Source of the DNA: Spinacia oleracea
Taxonomy: Eukaryota; Streptophyta; Magnoliopsida; Caryophyllales; Amaranthaceae
Direction of reading: 5' to 3'
Assembly (NCBI RefSeq): GCF_020520425.1
Contig: NC_079490.1
Coordinates: 38,386,723 to 38,450,722, forward strand
Length of the DNA: 64,000 nt
The notes under the pieces were generated by a model. That model was not told where the DNA came from. It worked only from the letters and a program-made list of their open reading frames with translations, and ran no database searches. Position numbers and translations under genes: made by a program. How positions within the stretch are numbered: position 1 is the first letter of the stretch; every line of letters starts with the position of its first letter. This document shows positions 21,434-33,086 of this stretch, piece by piece.

Positions 21434-24400
21434 CCACTAGTAGAAAAAACCTTTATTGCAGCCCCCTTGTTGAAGGGGGCATAGAGAAATACGCTTCAAT
21501 AACCAATCGGTCAACGCGGGTCAAACATCATTAAGGGTTGTTGAAGCGAACATTTTTTTTGTTCGCTTCAATAGCAATTGTTGAAGGGGGCATTAAATGT
21601 TCGCTTCAACAGATAATAATCGCATATACTCCAACTTTTAATTCTCTCTCCTCCTCATTTCTTCTGTTAGCGTGAAAGAGTCATTTCTCTCTCTCCTCTC
21701 CTCTCCTCTCCTCTCTCCCGGTTCAAAACTCCTCAAACCATCCGCCCCTTTCCATGGGAGGTATATCTTCTCTCCCTCTCCCTCTCCCTCTCCCTCTCCC
21801 TCTCCCTCATTCTCTACAATTTCAAAGAAGGTGTCTTCATAAACGCCCTCGATTTCGTTCTTTTTTTCTCTCCTCTTTCAACATTTTATCTTCGTGTTAG
21901 ATCTAAAAATTTCAAGCGAAAATGAAGGAATTTAAATCCACACCGGTCAAGCTGATATCCAGGTCGAACATTCTTGCTGGTAGCTTTACTGTCTCGACAT
22001 GGTATTCAGGTATAACCTCTTTTCTTCTCTCTAGATCTATCGTTTCTGCTTTCTTTTTTCTTAATTTTATGTTGTTATTGCGAAAAATTGATGTTATGAG
22101 TGTTGAATTCGTTCAATTTGAACTTTTGATGCCGCATTTCGGTATATAGTGTAGATATATGATGTTATGTTGTTTTTAGGTTGAATATAATTTTTGATGC
22201 CTCGATGCATAATGTGAAGATCTGTATTTGAAATTTATTAAGTTAGGGGTTTCGATATTTGCAATAATCGCAATTAAGGTTTATTTCAATAATTTTCCTC
22301 TTTTACGCTTCTAATTTGCATACTTAATTTCTTCGTTATTCATATTAATATAATAAGTCGACATCTTAGTATCTGAAATTGAATTGGGTACTTTCAGGCT
22401 TAGGACTGTAAGGAGAAGTAGGGACTCAGTAACTCACGCTTGCTATTAAGCTTTTAGAGTAATCTTCAGTTCTTTGCGTGTTATTTTGCATTCCTTGACT
22501 ATCTTTAACAGAAGCAAGCACCCAGAAGCTGTAAACATCTGCTGTCTCTATTAGCTATCTGTGTAATAAAGACCTAAAATAAGGTGAACTAACATGCCAT
22601 GACAAGGGATAATATGGTGGACGAGGCTTCTTAAGGAAGCTAAAACTACTTTGGTGACATCTGTTTTCTTGCATAGGTAAAATGAACCATCCTTAGCTCA
22701 TGTACTGCAGCAAACACCTCACACGTACATACCCACGTGAGTAGACTATGACAGCCTCTGTGCCCCTTACCGCGTTCAATACTTATCAAGACGTGTTCTT
22801 TGTGTCCACAATGAAGAATGATGTTAAATCCCAAATGAGAAGTTGAAGCGCTATAGATGTGAGTCATATAGGAACAGTGATAGAGAAATAGCAGTAATCG
22901 CCCAATCGGAAATTTTGTCCTGACGGGAGTGGGGCTTACCTCATTTTTCCCAACAATTTGGCCCCAATGTGATAATTAATTAATTACCAGTACTATAGTA
23001 AAATAACTAATTAAGGGGGGTGGGCGGGGGACTGGGCCCCAATATATTTGGAAAAAACGTATATGATTGCTTGTGGCTGTAAATTGTCAGTCATGTATAA
23101 CAGATGTGTGTTTAAATTATTGCATTGAAATTTTTGCCGTTATCATATAAATGTTCCTGCAACTAGTGTACCCTATAAGATAAATCCTGCTATTCAGCTG
23201 TATTGAGAAATTATATAGTAGCGTAGCTTATATATTGTAATCTTGTTGTAGTTAATTATCATTCAAATGCCAACTTGGTATTATGTTTTCTGAGGCTGTC
23301 AGGGTTGGTTTTAAACTTATTAGTACTTTGATTATTCTCTCCTTACGCTTTGTCTGGTGTGTGTTAAAAAGCTAGCAATAGATGGAGATCTTGACAATGT
23401 CTAGTGGCAATATAACAACACATTACGAGTTCTATGCTAGTCATTTTATGGTGGATTACAAAATCCAAGTTGATTGATGTACTTAGAGTTAATCATTTTA
23501 AGAATCTTCACTCAATCTCAACAAGAACATTTCAAGTCAGAGTGTACTGGATATATTGATGTGGTGAAACAAAATTTGTAACTACTTCTGGTTTGGTCCT
23601 GTTTGTCTGTGTTTTGGTCTTTAGTTGCTAGCATTTCTAACTTAGAAAACTTAACTCTGGATTGTGTCATGGTGAAACTGTTCTGGGGACCGGTCACCAT
23701 ATAAGTGCTGGTGTTGTATCATGCATGTTTATGCTCTTGTTAATAGGCTAGAGCCTAAGTGTAATGTATCACACATTCGCTTACTTTATCATGGGAAAAA
23801 CTTCTTAATGTTTAAAGACTTTGGGTTTGGATAATGCAAATTTTTTTATTTACAGTCTTTCCAATTTTGATTACATTCTTAAAGTCCCGCAGCTAGGAAT
23901 TAGAGCTCCTAGCCTCCAACATTTTACAGTATATAATGTTCTCAACACCAAACCACGAAATAGTGTGGCCTTGCTGATGTAGGATTTTGAATGGGCAAGA
24001 TATGTTTTTTCCACTAGTGTTTCGTGAATTGTTGGATTTTAGAACTTAAAAACACTTGAACAAATGTTGGTTTGATATTGTGAACTTGTATTAGAACTTG
24101 TTTGTGATTGACATGGTTATATTTTGATATTGTGACTGTTGCTCTGATGTTCCTAAGTTGATCCTTTTTGGCTGAATTTAAACATGCAACATTAAACATG
24201 AATCTTATGGTGTTCTTCTTTTTGGTATTGCTGCATAGAAAACGTCATTTGAACAACAGATGATAATTGCTAGAAATATCCAGAAAGGTCCAGCCAAACA
24301 AGTGATAAGATTGTGAGTTATACATTGCCCCGTTTATATATCTCGGCATATATGGAAATTCAGCACACGGTAATAACAGGGATTTCATCTCCTTATACAA

Positions 24401-26564
24401 ATTCAGTTAAGATGGGTTTTTTCCGGATAAGGTTTGAGCCTTGAACTTTTTCCCCCTTGATTTTCTTCCCTTCGAAGTTAGGTTCTTGGTATTTGGTTGA
24501 GCTGTAAAATCAGAATGCAGGATATACTCATAACGTTCATTCGAGATAGTTTTTATCAGTGCACTAAAAATGAGAGAGCGAGTGATAGTATATCAGATAT
24601 AGACCAGTGTTTGTCTTCGTTTTTTTTTGTTTTTTTTACCCTTTTAACATGTAACGACCAAATCTAGTCGAATTTCATGTACTCATTACGTAAATTTACT
24701 TTGGTTATTTTGTTCTCAGATTTTGCCCGCCCCAATTTTATGCTCTCTGAACAAGCTTCATTTTCTTGTTTTATGAATTTGACTTGTTCTGTTGTCAAAC
24801 TTTTAGTTAAGTTCTGTACCTTAGTTTTTCCTTTTGATTACCGAAGTCTGAACTGCAGCTTTATCTTAGTCTTGAATGGTCTTGTTCTTTTTGCTTATGT
24901 AATTGTGTTCTTAGCTTAATGTGTATAAATTGTAGGCACTATAGGTTATCCGTGAGCTTAAGCAGAAATTAAAAGTTCATTTCAAAACTCTCTTTTTCCC
25001 GTAATAAACTAATTCAGCTGATATATAGTCCTGCATATGTAACTAAATTGATACACAGGAATGGCTCAACTGTCACTGTACTCTTTTTCTTATCTATGTT
25101 CTTCGTTGCAAGTACTTGACCAACCAGTTGCTTGAGGCTCCTTCATTTCTTATAGAATTGTGTGGCTGTGTCACAACTGTAAATCACAGTATTCTTATAT
25201 ATAACAGATGTATTCTTATAGAATTGTGCGGTTGACAGCTGCGTAAAAGACTAAAATTTATTTTTCAATTGTTCAAATTTAGGAACTTATTTACATAATA
25301 TCTGCAATTAAATGTACATAATGCATAGATCTTCTCTGGGAGTTTGGGGTTTATTCTTTATTTTACTCTATGCATTATCTATAGTATGTTTTTGACTGGT
25401 TCGTCTAGCTATTCTTGTTTCTTGAGGTTTTATGTTTTTTATTCCACTATTTGCATTTTTCAAGAGATTAGTATGAAGATATTGAGTTGCTTAACTTGCT
25501 TTGTACGTTTCACCAGGAGTTAAATCAAAGAGAGCAAGAAGACTCTTTAGATGAAGGTCTCCTTTCAGAAGTCAATGCACAACTACGGCAAGTGAGTTGT
25601 CTTTTCGTTTTTGTGAAATTTTTCGATCTTCTTCTATTTGATGGCTGAGAACTGTACCTTGTTACTGTAATATGGCCACGTAAATGTAAACCAACCGTTT
25701 TTAATAGATTTCATAGAAAAGACTTGTAAGTATGTCTTATGTGCTGTGTCCCATTGAGGCCAACTTGTCACGTGACGTGGTTTGACCTTCGATACACGTT
25801 AAGGTGTATCATAAAGTGACAAGTTTAAAATCTTCATATGTTGATTCGGTGCATGATTTACTTTCTTCATGTTGGAGTCTCAATCTAAAATGTTTATTAA
25901 TTGTCAATGTCCTAGGAAAGTTGTGGGTATTGTAGTCATTTATTTTTTCCTTGCAGGCGAAAGAAGATGTGGACAATCCAGGAAGAGAGGATGACCCTTT
26001 TTTTCACGAGTAGTAAGAGAGGAAGAGCGTCAAGGAACAAAATGTTGCCGCTTAAGTGTTGTCCCTCCCTTTTGTAAAAATAGAATTGTAGATTCAAAGA
26101 TTATTTTTGTGTGAATTTATATTGTAAAATTACATTAAACAGTATTATTTCAATATTAATGTGAATATTTATTGTTTACAATTGTCTATTTTATGAGTAT
26201 TATGGTTCTTCTATTACCTAACAAAGAAAATTAAAGCAGAATATTAGTGGTGGTAGCCCAGCTTATGTGATGTTGATTAAGATTTATGACTGCTAGTTGG
26301 GGCGGGCAACACAATGTTTACCTCAACAGGCTTGTCTGTTGAGGGGGGCAATTTAATGTTCGCCTCAAATGTTCGCCTCAACAGGCTTGTCTGTTGAGGG
26401 GGGCAATTAGTTGTTCGCCTCAACAGACTTGTCTGTTGAGGGGGGCTTTCAAATGCCCGCCTCAACAGATCTCTGACCTGTTGAAGCCCCCTCTGTTGAA
26501 GCGGGCCATGTTCGCCTCAACAAGCCCGAAATGCCCCCCTCAACAGGGGTTTTTTCCACTAGTG
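21434..26564. mobile_element. Non-autonomous CACTA transposon, about 5.1 kb
   Basis: The left end CCACTAGTAGAAAAAACC (21434) and right end GGTTTTTTCCACTAGTG (to 26564) are CACTA termini. TGG flanks both sides (21431-21433 and 26565-26567) if one extra C is allowed at the left. Subterminal repeats use a different motif from the large CACTA element: TTGAAGGGGGCAT and GTTCGCTTCAA at the left, GTTCGCCTCAACAG and CTGTTGAGGGGGGC at the right. No transposase is encoded. The interior holds gene-like pieces. Confidence 0.8.
21705..26013 (+). pseudogene. Captured gene fragments inside the CACTA element, unidentified
   Basis: A CT-rich, leader-like stretch (21690-21810) is followed by ATG 21922 (MKEFKSTPVKLISRSNILAG), with a donor after 22009. 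Two further exon-like pieces fit together in frame: 25517-25591 (ELNQREQEDSLDEGLLSEVN) and 25957-26013, ending PGREDDPFFHE and a stop, with good GTGAGT and TTGCAG signals. A middle piece at 24239-24312 (KTSFEQQMIIARNIQKG) does not keep the frame with either neighbour. I do not recognise the parent gene. The frame break suggests a relic carried by the transposon. Confidence 0.4.
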
Positions 26565-27018
26565 TGGAAGAAGAACAACAAGCACAAGTGTCGTTCTACC
26601 TCCACACGACGTCAATTAAAGAGATATAGCCTGGTGGCCCTCGCTCAAGACGTCTGACAAAACAAGTTCTTACGGTTGTGGAGATCGAATCAGTGGATAA
26701 ACACATTAGAGATTGTACCCAGAAATTACAAAAATCAATAAAAATATTTTGTTCACTTATTTTGAGTTCGTTATTTTGCAGACTTTAAATTTGTGTTTAC
26801 AAATTTGGCACGCTCGGTGGGACAACTCTACTACTCATCTCATTCTCCACAAGAAAATCATATTACCAGCAAAAGTGTCCCTGTCCGATGTAGAGAAGGC
26901 CGCCATGGTGAAACAAGGGGCGACAGAACTTGCTGAGATGACGAAAGGGTGTAACGATGGTATACGTACCAAAGGAATGAAGAATGCTGATTTGAAAGTG
27001 GTTGCTTCAAGTATGTGA

Positions 27019-27159
27019 TCGACGCCTATCACGAACAAGACAAGGAAGAAAATCCAAGGATGCTTTATGATAAGCAACTCATCTAAATTTGATATTTTTA
27101 GAGAATTGAATCCGTGTTGGACACACTTATTATTAAGTAGTTGTTTGGAGTTCGGATCT
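27019..27159. other. Junction of two retrotransposon fragments
   Basis: Short non-coding stretch where the gag leader of the previous element gives way to a new LTR. Nothing further recognised. Confidence 0.35.
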
Positions 27160-28845
27160 TGATGAATCATATTTATATAGGGTATTTTAGGCTCATTTAG
27201 GTTTCATTTCTAGGCATTTCTCTCATATTAGTTGCATTTAGAGTCATTATTGCATAAGTCGTCGTTTTCGTACTCTATTATGCTCCGTTTGTGTTTTCTT
27301 TGATATTTCAGGATATTTTACAATCATTTGGATGTTTCTGGAGATTTAGAGGTGGGTCGAATGACTATCGGATGGTTCGTATGAAAATGTCGTGTTTGAT
27401 CGAAAAATAGAGTTTTCGGAAATGATTTGCGAAAGTTCCGGTTCACTTAGCTTGATTTATTCGGCCATCTTGGCAATTCGTTATTTTGGATGACACGGGG
27501 CTAGTTTCCGATGCTCGTCATAAAATCTCGGTAGTGTGGGAAGCATCGTCACAACAACGTACCTGAATCGTGCAATGTGCCCACAGCGAAGCGCATTATG
27601 CCCACATCTAGCGCGTTGTGGCCGCACCCAACCCGCAACACCCCGTCGCTTTACTAAACAACGTCTGCCATGCTCACAACGATGTGCTGCACCCACATCG
27701 CACACTTTCTTCTTCCATGCGCCCACAGCCCGTGCGCTGCACCCACAACAAGTTCGCTGCGCCCATATTGCACTCACGCCTTGCATAATCAACTGTTGGC
27801 CTGCTCACAGCGCAAGGCTGCGCCCATAGCGCGCCCAAGCCGACGAAGTACCATATTGCATACGTCTCTCTCGCCGTCGGTTTTTCATCGCCACGTCATC
27901 ACACATCGACCAATCATTGACGACTTCTATTTTTATTTTCTCATTTATTTATTTATTATTATTTCAGAAAATAGGAAGCCTATAAATATTAAAGGGAATT
28001 ATTTTCCTAGGGCTCTCTTGGATGTTATTTTCTTTCTTAGAATTCTTTTTCACGTTATTTTCTATTCTTTCTTTTCCATTGTTGAACGCTATTTTTCTGA
28101 TTTCTTTCATTCATCAATCTAAGGTAATTTCATAATTTCTCTTGCTTTAATTCAAATTTATTATTTTCGTTCCTTAGATTAATTCGTTCTTTGATATTAT
28201 GAATTTCATTCTTATTATTTGTTTCATGATTGTTAAATTAATTATGAGCGAGTAGTCATTTTCTAGGGCTAAGTAAGGGAAGCCATGTTTATACTATAAT
28301 CGTTATGCATTAAAGTTTGTTAATTTATAGATTATGATTGAGTAATTCCAATTTATTTGTTCTTAATCGTTGATTCATGTTATCGGCCAATTTCATGGAT
28401 TAATTATCTAGCTAATAGGAATTAGAATCGAAAGATCGTGTTTTTAGAGGCTTAGTACAATTGACAATTCTGATTATGTTAGCGACCGTACTGCATATGT
28501 TGAATTGAAAGTGTTAAGACCCGATCGTAGGATTAGAATGTACTTTAATTACTCTGCTTAGTTTATTCATTGTCGAATTGAATTGTGTTATTGGACTGGT
28601 ATAAGCATGGTGAATCGAACAGACACCCTAGACCTTTAATTCATTGATAAATTACGCATTTTTATTATTTGTTTTAGCTTTACTAGTTAATACTCAAAAT
28701 CAACTTTCGTTATTGAAATAGTTCGTATAATTGGGCAAAAACTAATAGAACTTGTCTCCCTGTGGGATCGACCCGTATTTGCTAAGTATATGCTAACAAC
28801 AGACACCATGCACTTGCGGTATCACTTTTTAATCTATCACATCTC
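27160..28845 (+). mobile_element. Probable Ty3-gypsy LTR
   Basis: Starts TGATGAATCATATTTATATA, a common LTR opening. A GC-rich stretch (27560-27850) of repeated GCGCCCACA-like words lies inside. Near the end is the plant gypsy LTR signature TCTCCCTGTGGGATCGACCC followed by GCACTTGCGGTAT. Flanks (GATCT left, AGTAC right) do not match, so the right boundary is approximate or the element is a fragment. Confidence 0.5.
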
Positions 28846-28852
28846 AAGTACA

Positions 28853-29035
28853 ATAATACAATTTCAATATCGTCATTTAAATATTGTCATTTCAATATCG
28901 CTCTTTCAATACCGCATTTCAATATCGCACTTTCAATATCGCATTTTCAATATCGCACATTCAATATCGCAATTTCAATAACGCACTTTCAATATCGCAC
29001 CTTTATTTTTGCAATTTCAATTCCGCACTCTTTAC
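28853..29035. repeat. TTTCAATATCGCA minisatellite
   Basis: More than ten degenerate copies of CATTTCAATATCGCA with a period of about 15-17 bp. It lies between two LTR fragments and may be part of the U3 of the next LTR. Confidence 0.9.
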
Positions 29036-29039
29036 TAAC

Positions 29040-29520
29040 CTTTTTTAAGGTGATGTGGGCATTTCAATAATTCCTTCATTTCTTGTGATGATGCCTTACA
29101 TGTTTATTGCTTTCATCACCTCACATGCTAAATTCAATAATATACAAAAGGTTACATCACATAATTTTTGGACAAACCGGCTTTCGGTTCCTTCAATTAA
29201 CTTTAAAGCAAAGTTGATCACACACAAATAGCAATTTCGATGTTCTAAAATGCATGCCCAACCAACTTAGTGACATGATTAGGATTTATCGAAAACAATC
29301 CTTGTCTTGTATCCGAATGTACTTTTAAAGCTTGCCAAATAAGCGGGTCGTTCCCGTGCCCGAATCTCACCCATTCGGTTTCTAAGATTCAATGCCTTAT
29401 CCACAAGAGTCAACTTTGGTCTTTCCAAACCGGACCCTTAAATATTGTTTGGTGGCGACTCCTTCGAAATTCAAAATCTCAAAACCCGTAGGGGAAAAAA
29501 GTCGCGTGCGGGAAAATCTA
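29040..29520 (+). mobile_element. Tat/Ogre-like LTR end and primer-binding site
   Basis: R-U5-like sequence ends at about 29448 and is followed by TTTGGTGGCGACTCC, the primer-binding motif typical of Tat/Ogre gypsy elements, then leader text AAAAAGTCGCGTGCGGGAAA. The same TGGCGACTCC motif occurs on the minus strand at 48200-48208. No coding region of this element remains. Confidence 0.5.
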
Positions 29521-29880
29521 CAAAACACCCCCTACAATGTGCATAATTGGAGGATGCTCAAAATATTCCATTTCTTCTTCATCATCAGAGACAGTGACAT
29601 ACCAGCGGTTATCGTCTTCCTCGAACTCGTCTTCCAGGGTGTTCATTTGCTCATAAATGTTGATGAGTTCTTCAGGTGATAATTCTGAATCTGAATCTGA
29701 TTTCATAAATTCTTGCCGATCTTTTTCCTCCATAATTTATGATGGTTTTCTTCAAATTCATTTGCAACTTGTTCTTCCAATAGGAGGAGTTCAGCAACAT
29801 CTGTGTAAAATTCATCACCAACCCCATCTCCCCAAGATAAGTGCTTCAAGAATACTATCATTATCTTCCATGGTGAAAAT
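29518..29880 (-). pseudogene. Acidic, unidentified gene fragment
   Basis: The minus-strand frame 29733-29518 is strongly acidic (LEDEFEEDDNRWYVTVSDDE). Just upstream (29860-29735) another frame reads GDGVGDEFYTDVAELLLLEE, and the two are out of phase. It could be a frameshifted fragment or two exons of a degraded gene. I do not recognise it. Confidence 0.25.
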
Positions 29881-29939
29881 AATACGAAAAAACAAGAAAA
29901 ACTATGTGTCGTGTGACGTGGTCAAGGTGGATATGTGAT

Positions 29940-30294
29940 GTGAACAAAGGTTTCAACATGAAGGCTGATCCCAGATTTGAGTTTTATTATTTTTTTTGTT
30001 GGATAAATTTAGATTTTTATGTTAAAATGTGTTAGTTTTATGTTGAAAAGTAGATGTAAAGTACAACTTCTTTTATGAAATATGAAGGTAGTTCACTTTT
30101 GGTGCTGAAATTTTCAAGTGAGGAATTTCAAAATTTCATCCCCACCCACTCTGTACAAAGTTCGTCACTTTCCCTCTCAATTCCCTACCCCTTTTAACCC
30201 ACGTGCAGATTGATTTGATGTGGGGACCAAGCCCACTTGCAACTTTCTTTTATTTTTTTTTTTTTACAGCACAACAAAATATTCAATTAAACAA
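29940..30294. other. Spacer with no supported gene
   Basis: AT-rich, with a T-run near 30250-30266. It ends in ATTAAACAA (30286-30294), the left copy of the 9-bp target duplication of the MULE that follows. Confidence 0.5.
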
Positions 30295-32078
30295 CGGATA
30301 TTTCATGAAATACCCCCGAGTTTTGAAGTAATTCACCAAATGCCCATCAAGTTCCAATAATTCACCAAATACCCCTGACAATTGACTTAATGCCCCAAAT
30401 ACCCTTACTGATAACGGTCCGTTAGTCCGCCGTTAGCCTAGTTTCATAATTCACCAAATGCCCCTTTTTTAAAATTTTATTTCACCAAATACCCCTATTA
30501 TTAAACTTATTTCACCAAATGCCCCAACCTTAAAAATAGTTATTCTGATGTTCCAACGTCTAGTTTTTTTGTTTGAAAATTAGTCGTTGCTTATTGTTTG
30601 CTTATGCCTTCTTGATCCACTAAAGTCGTGATAATATCTAAAGGCTAATTTTGAACAAACGTTGTAGTACGAAGAGAAAATAATAATGTTGATTGTGTGT
30701 TCCACTCAATACAAAGCTACACAATTTATAGGTATCAAAATAACAAACTAAGCCTTATAATAAGGAAGAAAGATACTTATGAAATGAATCCAAGCAACAA
30801 AGAAAATCAATGTTCTGATTAACGAGTGGGATATCTTGAAATGACAATTTGTACATTAAACTCAAGGCATAATCCAAAGAGAAGCTAGTAGGAAACTTAT
30901 TCCTGATTTACAGCTACAATGCCAATTATGAGCTTTGGATCTATTGATGTCACAAGGAAATTTGACAAGCATCTACTCATCGTACACAAATTCAACTCCA
31001 CTGCTTCAACCTAGGGACGGGAAACACTTGAGGAGAATCTCAGAACCTGTTTCGAGCTCCTGTTCTAATATGGTCAGTGGAGGAACCAATCTCACTATTT
31101 TCCTTTTCCAGCAGTTAATATTAACAATTTAACATTCCTGAATTTCGACAAGCATCAACTAGCGGGTCAACTTGTACATCCAACTCTATACCAATAATAA
31201 GACCCTGCCCTCGGACTTCTTTCACATGTTGTTTGCCTCCCAATTGCTTTGCTAAGAGTTCTTTGAAGTCTTAACTTTTCTTTGCTAAAAGTACTTGCTT
31301 GCTCTCCTGAGTCCTAAGTTCTGCCTGTCCATCCCAAACCATGACATAAATAGGATTAGCCTTTCTTCATTTCAAAATCAAAGTAAGATGCCTTGTATTG
31401 ACATTACAGTATCATCCTTTTCTTCATTTGCTTCAAGTCCTATTGCATCTTACTATTTCCCCTGTTTTCAGTACTTTCTCCTTCGTCTAAGCTTCCCCTG
31501 TATTGTCCTTCATGCTACTGCCCCCTGTTTTCTTGTTCAACTACTCCCTTGCACCATCTCAGATTGTTGCAAGGATCACACTTGTAGTACAACCTTTGTG
31601 GATTGCGTGTTGTATCGGAGCTTCAAATGACAAATTTCCTATCACAATAGCAAAATTGGTTAGGTACTCTAATATATGTGGACTCATTGTGTGTGGATGA
31701 TGATTTGGAAACAAAACTCATGACACAAATCTAATGCAATTAGCAAAGCAAAGAAAAACAATATCTAAATTACAAGAAACATTCAGAAAGTGGGTTTTTA
31801 TAGCCAAGCAAGATCAACAACTACTTTTCAAACGAAAAGACTAGTCGTTGGAATATCAGAATAACTATTTTTAAGTTTGGGGTATTTGGTGAAATAAGTT
31901 TAATAATAGGGGTATTTGGTGAATTATGAAATTAGGCTAACGGCGGACTAACGGACCGTTAAAAGTAAGGGTATTTGGAACATTAAGTCAATTGTCAGGG
32001 GTATTTGGTGAATTATTGGAACTTGATGGGCATTTGGTGAATTACTTCAAAACTCGGGGGTATTTCATGAAATATCCG
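30295..32078. mobile_element. Pack-MULE (Mutator-like) with long TIRs and perfect 9-bp duplication
   Basis: Long terminal inverted repeats (about 300 bp left, 267 bp right) start CGGATATTTCATGAAATAC and are packed with TTCACCAAATACCCC units. Identical 9-bp sequences ATTAAACAA flank both ends (30286-30294 and 32079-32087); a 9-bp duplication is diagnostic for Mutator-like elements. There is no MURA transposase. The interior carries a piece of a host metabolic gene on the minus strand. Confidence 0.92.
31006..31264 (-). pseudogene. Fragment of acetylornithine aminotransferase (ArgD-type) gene captured by the Pack-MULE
   Basis: Minus-strand translation gives [20 protein letters not shown] and then [10 protein letters not shown], the conserved C-terminal part of acetylornithine aminotransferase (class III, PLP-dependent, arginine synthesis in plastids). 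After that the frame breaks twice: the TAGKGK segment and the following VRLVPPLTILEQELETGSEI lie in other frames, with stops in between. Only the last part of the enzyme is present, without the PLP lysine region, so it cannot make an active enzyme. The rest of the MULE interior may be intron sequence of the same gene. It may give antisense or small RNA against the parent gene; that is inference. Confidence 0.75.
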
Positions 32079-32099
32079 ATTAAACAAAGCTGTTCCCTT

Positions 32100-32513
32100 T
32101 TTCTAACTTTTTGGTTAGATTATGGGCTATAGCAACAATCATACAACATTGAAAAATAAATAACAAACCGTTACTAACTTGAGCAATACATGCTCTTACA
32201 AGCGTTGGAACTATAACATTACGAACTACAAGCATAGCCTGTGCTTACTTTTACTAATCACTACCCCTCACATGTCTCATATTTTCCTCCTAAATTATTG
32301 TGCCATTTACAAACGGTGCAACTATTTCGGAACGGAGAAGAATTTGTTGATGTATTATGAAAATACAATAATAACCGTACATGTAGCCCACATTTGATGT
32401 AATGTGACTGTAATTGAGTCTACCATATTATTTACGAAAATACCATTTGATTGAAAATTTTTCCATCACTGACATTAACTAGGAAAAGCTCCTTAGGGGT
32501 TATATAAAATTTA
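32100..32513. other. Spacer upstream of the PORR gene
   Basis: No gene. TATATAAAA at 32501-32509 precedes the MITE and could be an older promoter element. Confidence 0.4.
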
Positions 32514-32515
32514 TA

Positions 32516-32767
32516 CTTCCTCCGTTTCGAAAATATCGCACCATTTGTTTTTTACACTATTTACACTACGATCTTGGCCATTTTTTGTGATTTGTACGTA
32601 AGGAAATTTTAGTCACGTGTGGTCATGTTAGATTCGTATTGATATATATTTATAAATATTAATTTTTTATAATTTTTACTTAAACACAAATTGAGATATT
32701 AAGAGTCAAATTAATAATTAGAGGAGTAAAAGTCAACAACGGCGCGATATTTCACGAACGAAGGAAG
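32516..32767. mobile_element. Stowaway MITE in the PORR gene promoter
   Basis: CTTCCTCCGTTTCGAAAATA at the left matches, inverted, ATATTTCACGAACGAAGGAAG at the right apart from a few bases. TA flanks lie at 32514-32515 and 32768-32769. Length is 252 bp. Confidence 0.85.
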
Positions 32768-32775
32768 TATAAAAT
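32768..32775 (+). promoter_or_regulatory. Probable TATA box overlapping the MITE target site
   Basis: TATAAAAT; its first TA is the right target-site copy of the MITE. It would place transcription start near 32800, just before a CT-rich leader (32812-32850), and fits the 5'UTR intron at 32933-33008. Confidence 0.5.
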
Positions 32776-33086
32776 TTTGTAAAACAAAAAAATGGCGTCC
32801 ATTCTCTTTATTTCTTTCCTCTTTCCTCCTCCCTCCTCCCTCCTCCTTCGACGAAGAACATTGAGAAGGGTTTTGGGTGTAAGAGTTACAAACTTTTCCA
32901 GAAAATCTAATTCTACAGTCACTCGCTCTTAGGTAAATTCATTAGTTGTCTTTTTTTGTTTTTATCAAATTAAGATTGCATTTTTCATTTTGTCATATTG
33001 GGGTTCAGTTGAACCCACTGCTAAAATATAGTACCAAGTATAAGCTTATTATAGATGATGTAATTGAATTTAATGATTTTGTTACA

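Larger units (their letters stand above)
21100..27018 (+). mobile_element. LTR plus start of internal region of a retrotransposon, interrupted by a CACTA element
   Basis: To the left of the CACTA lies an LTR-like part with GATATAAAAAGC (TATA box, near 21314). To the right the LTR ends in TTTGTGTTTACA, followed by TTTGGCACGCTCGGTGGGAC (26802-26821), which looks like a tRNA primer-binding site. A short open frame with gag-leader character follows to 27018 (MVKQGATELAEMTKG) and then stops. The left LTR boundary is uncertain (21007 to about 21200). No pol remains. Confidence 0.5.

Noticed and set aside
27481..27829. Cys/His/Ala-rich frames on both strands
   Set aside because: Degenerate GC-rich repeat in an LTR-like region.
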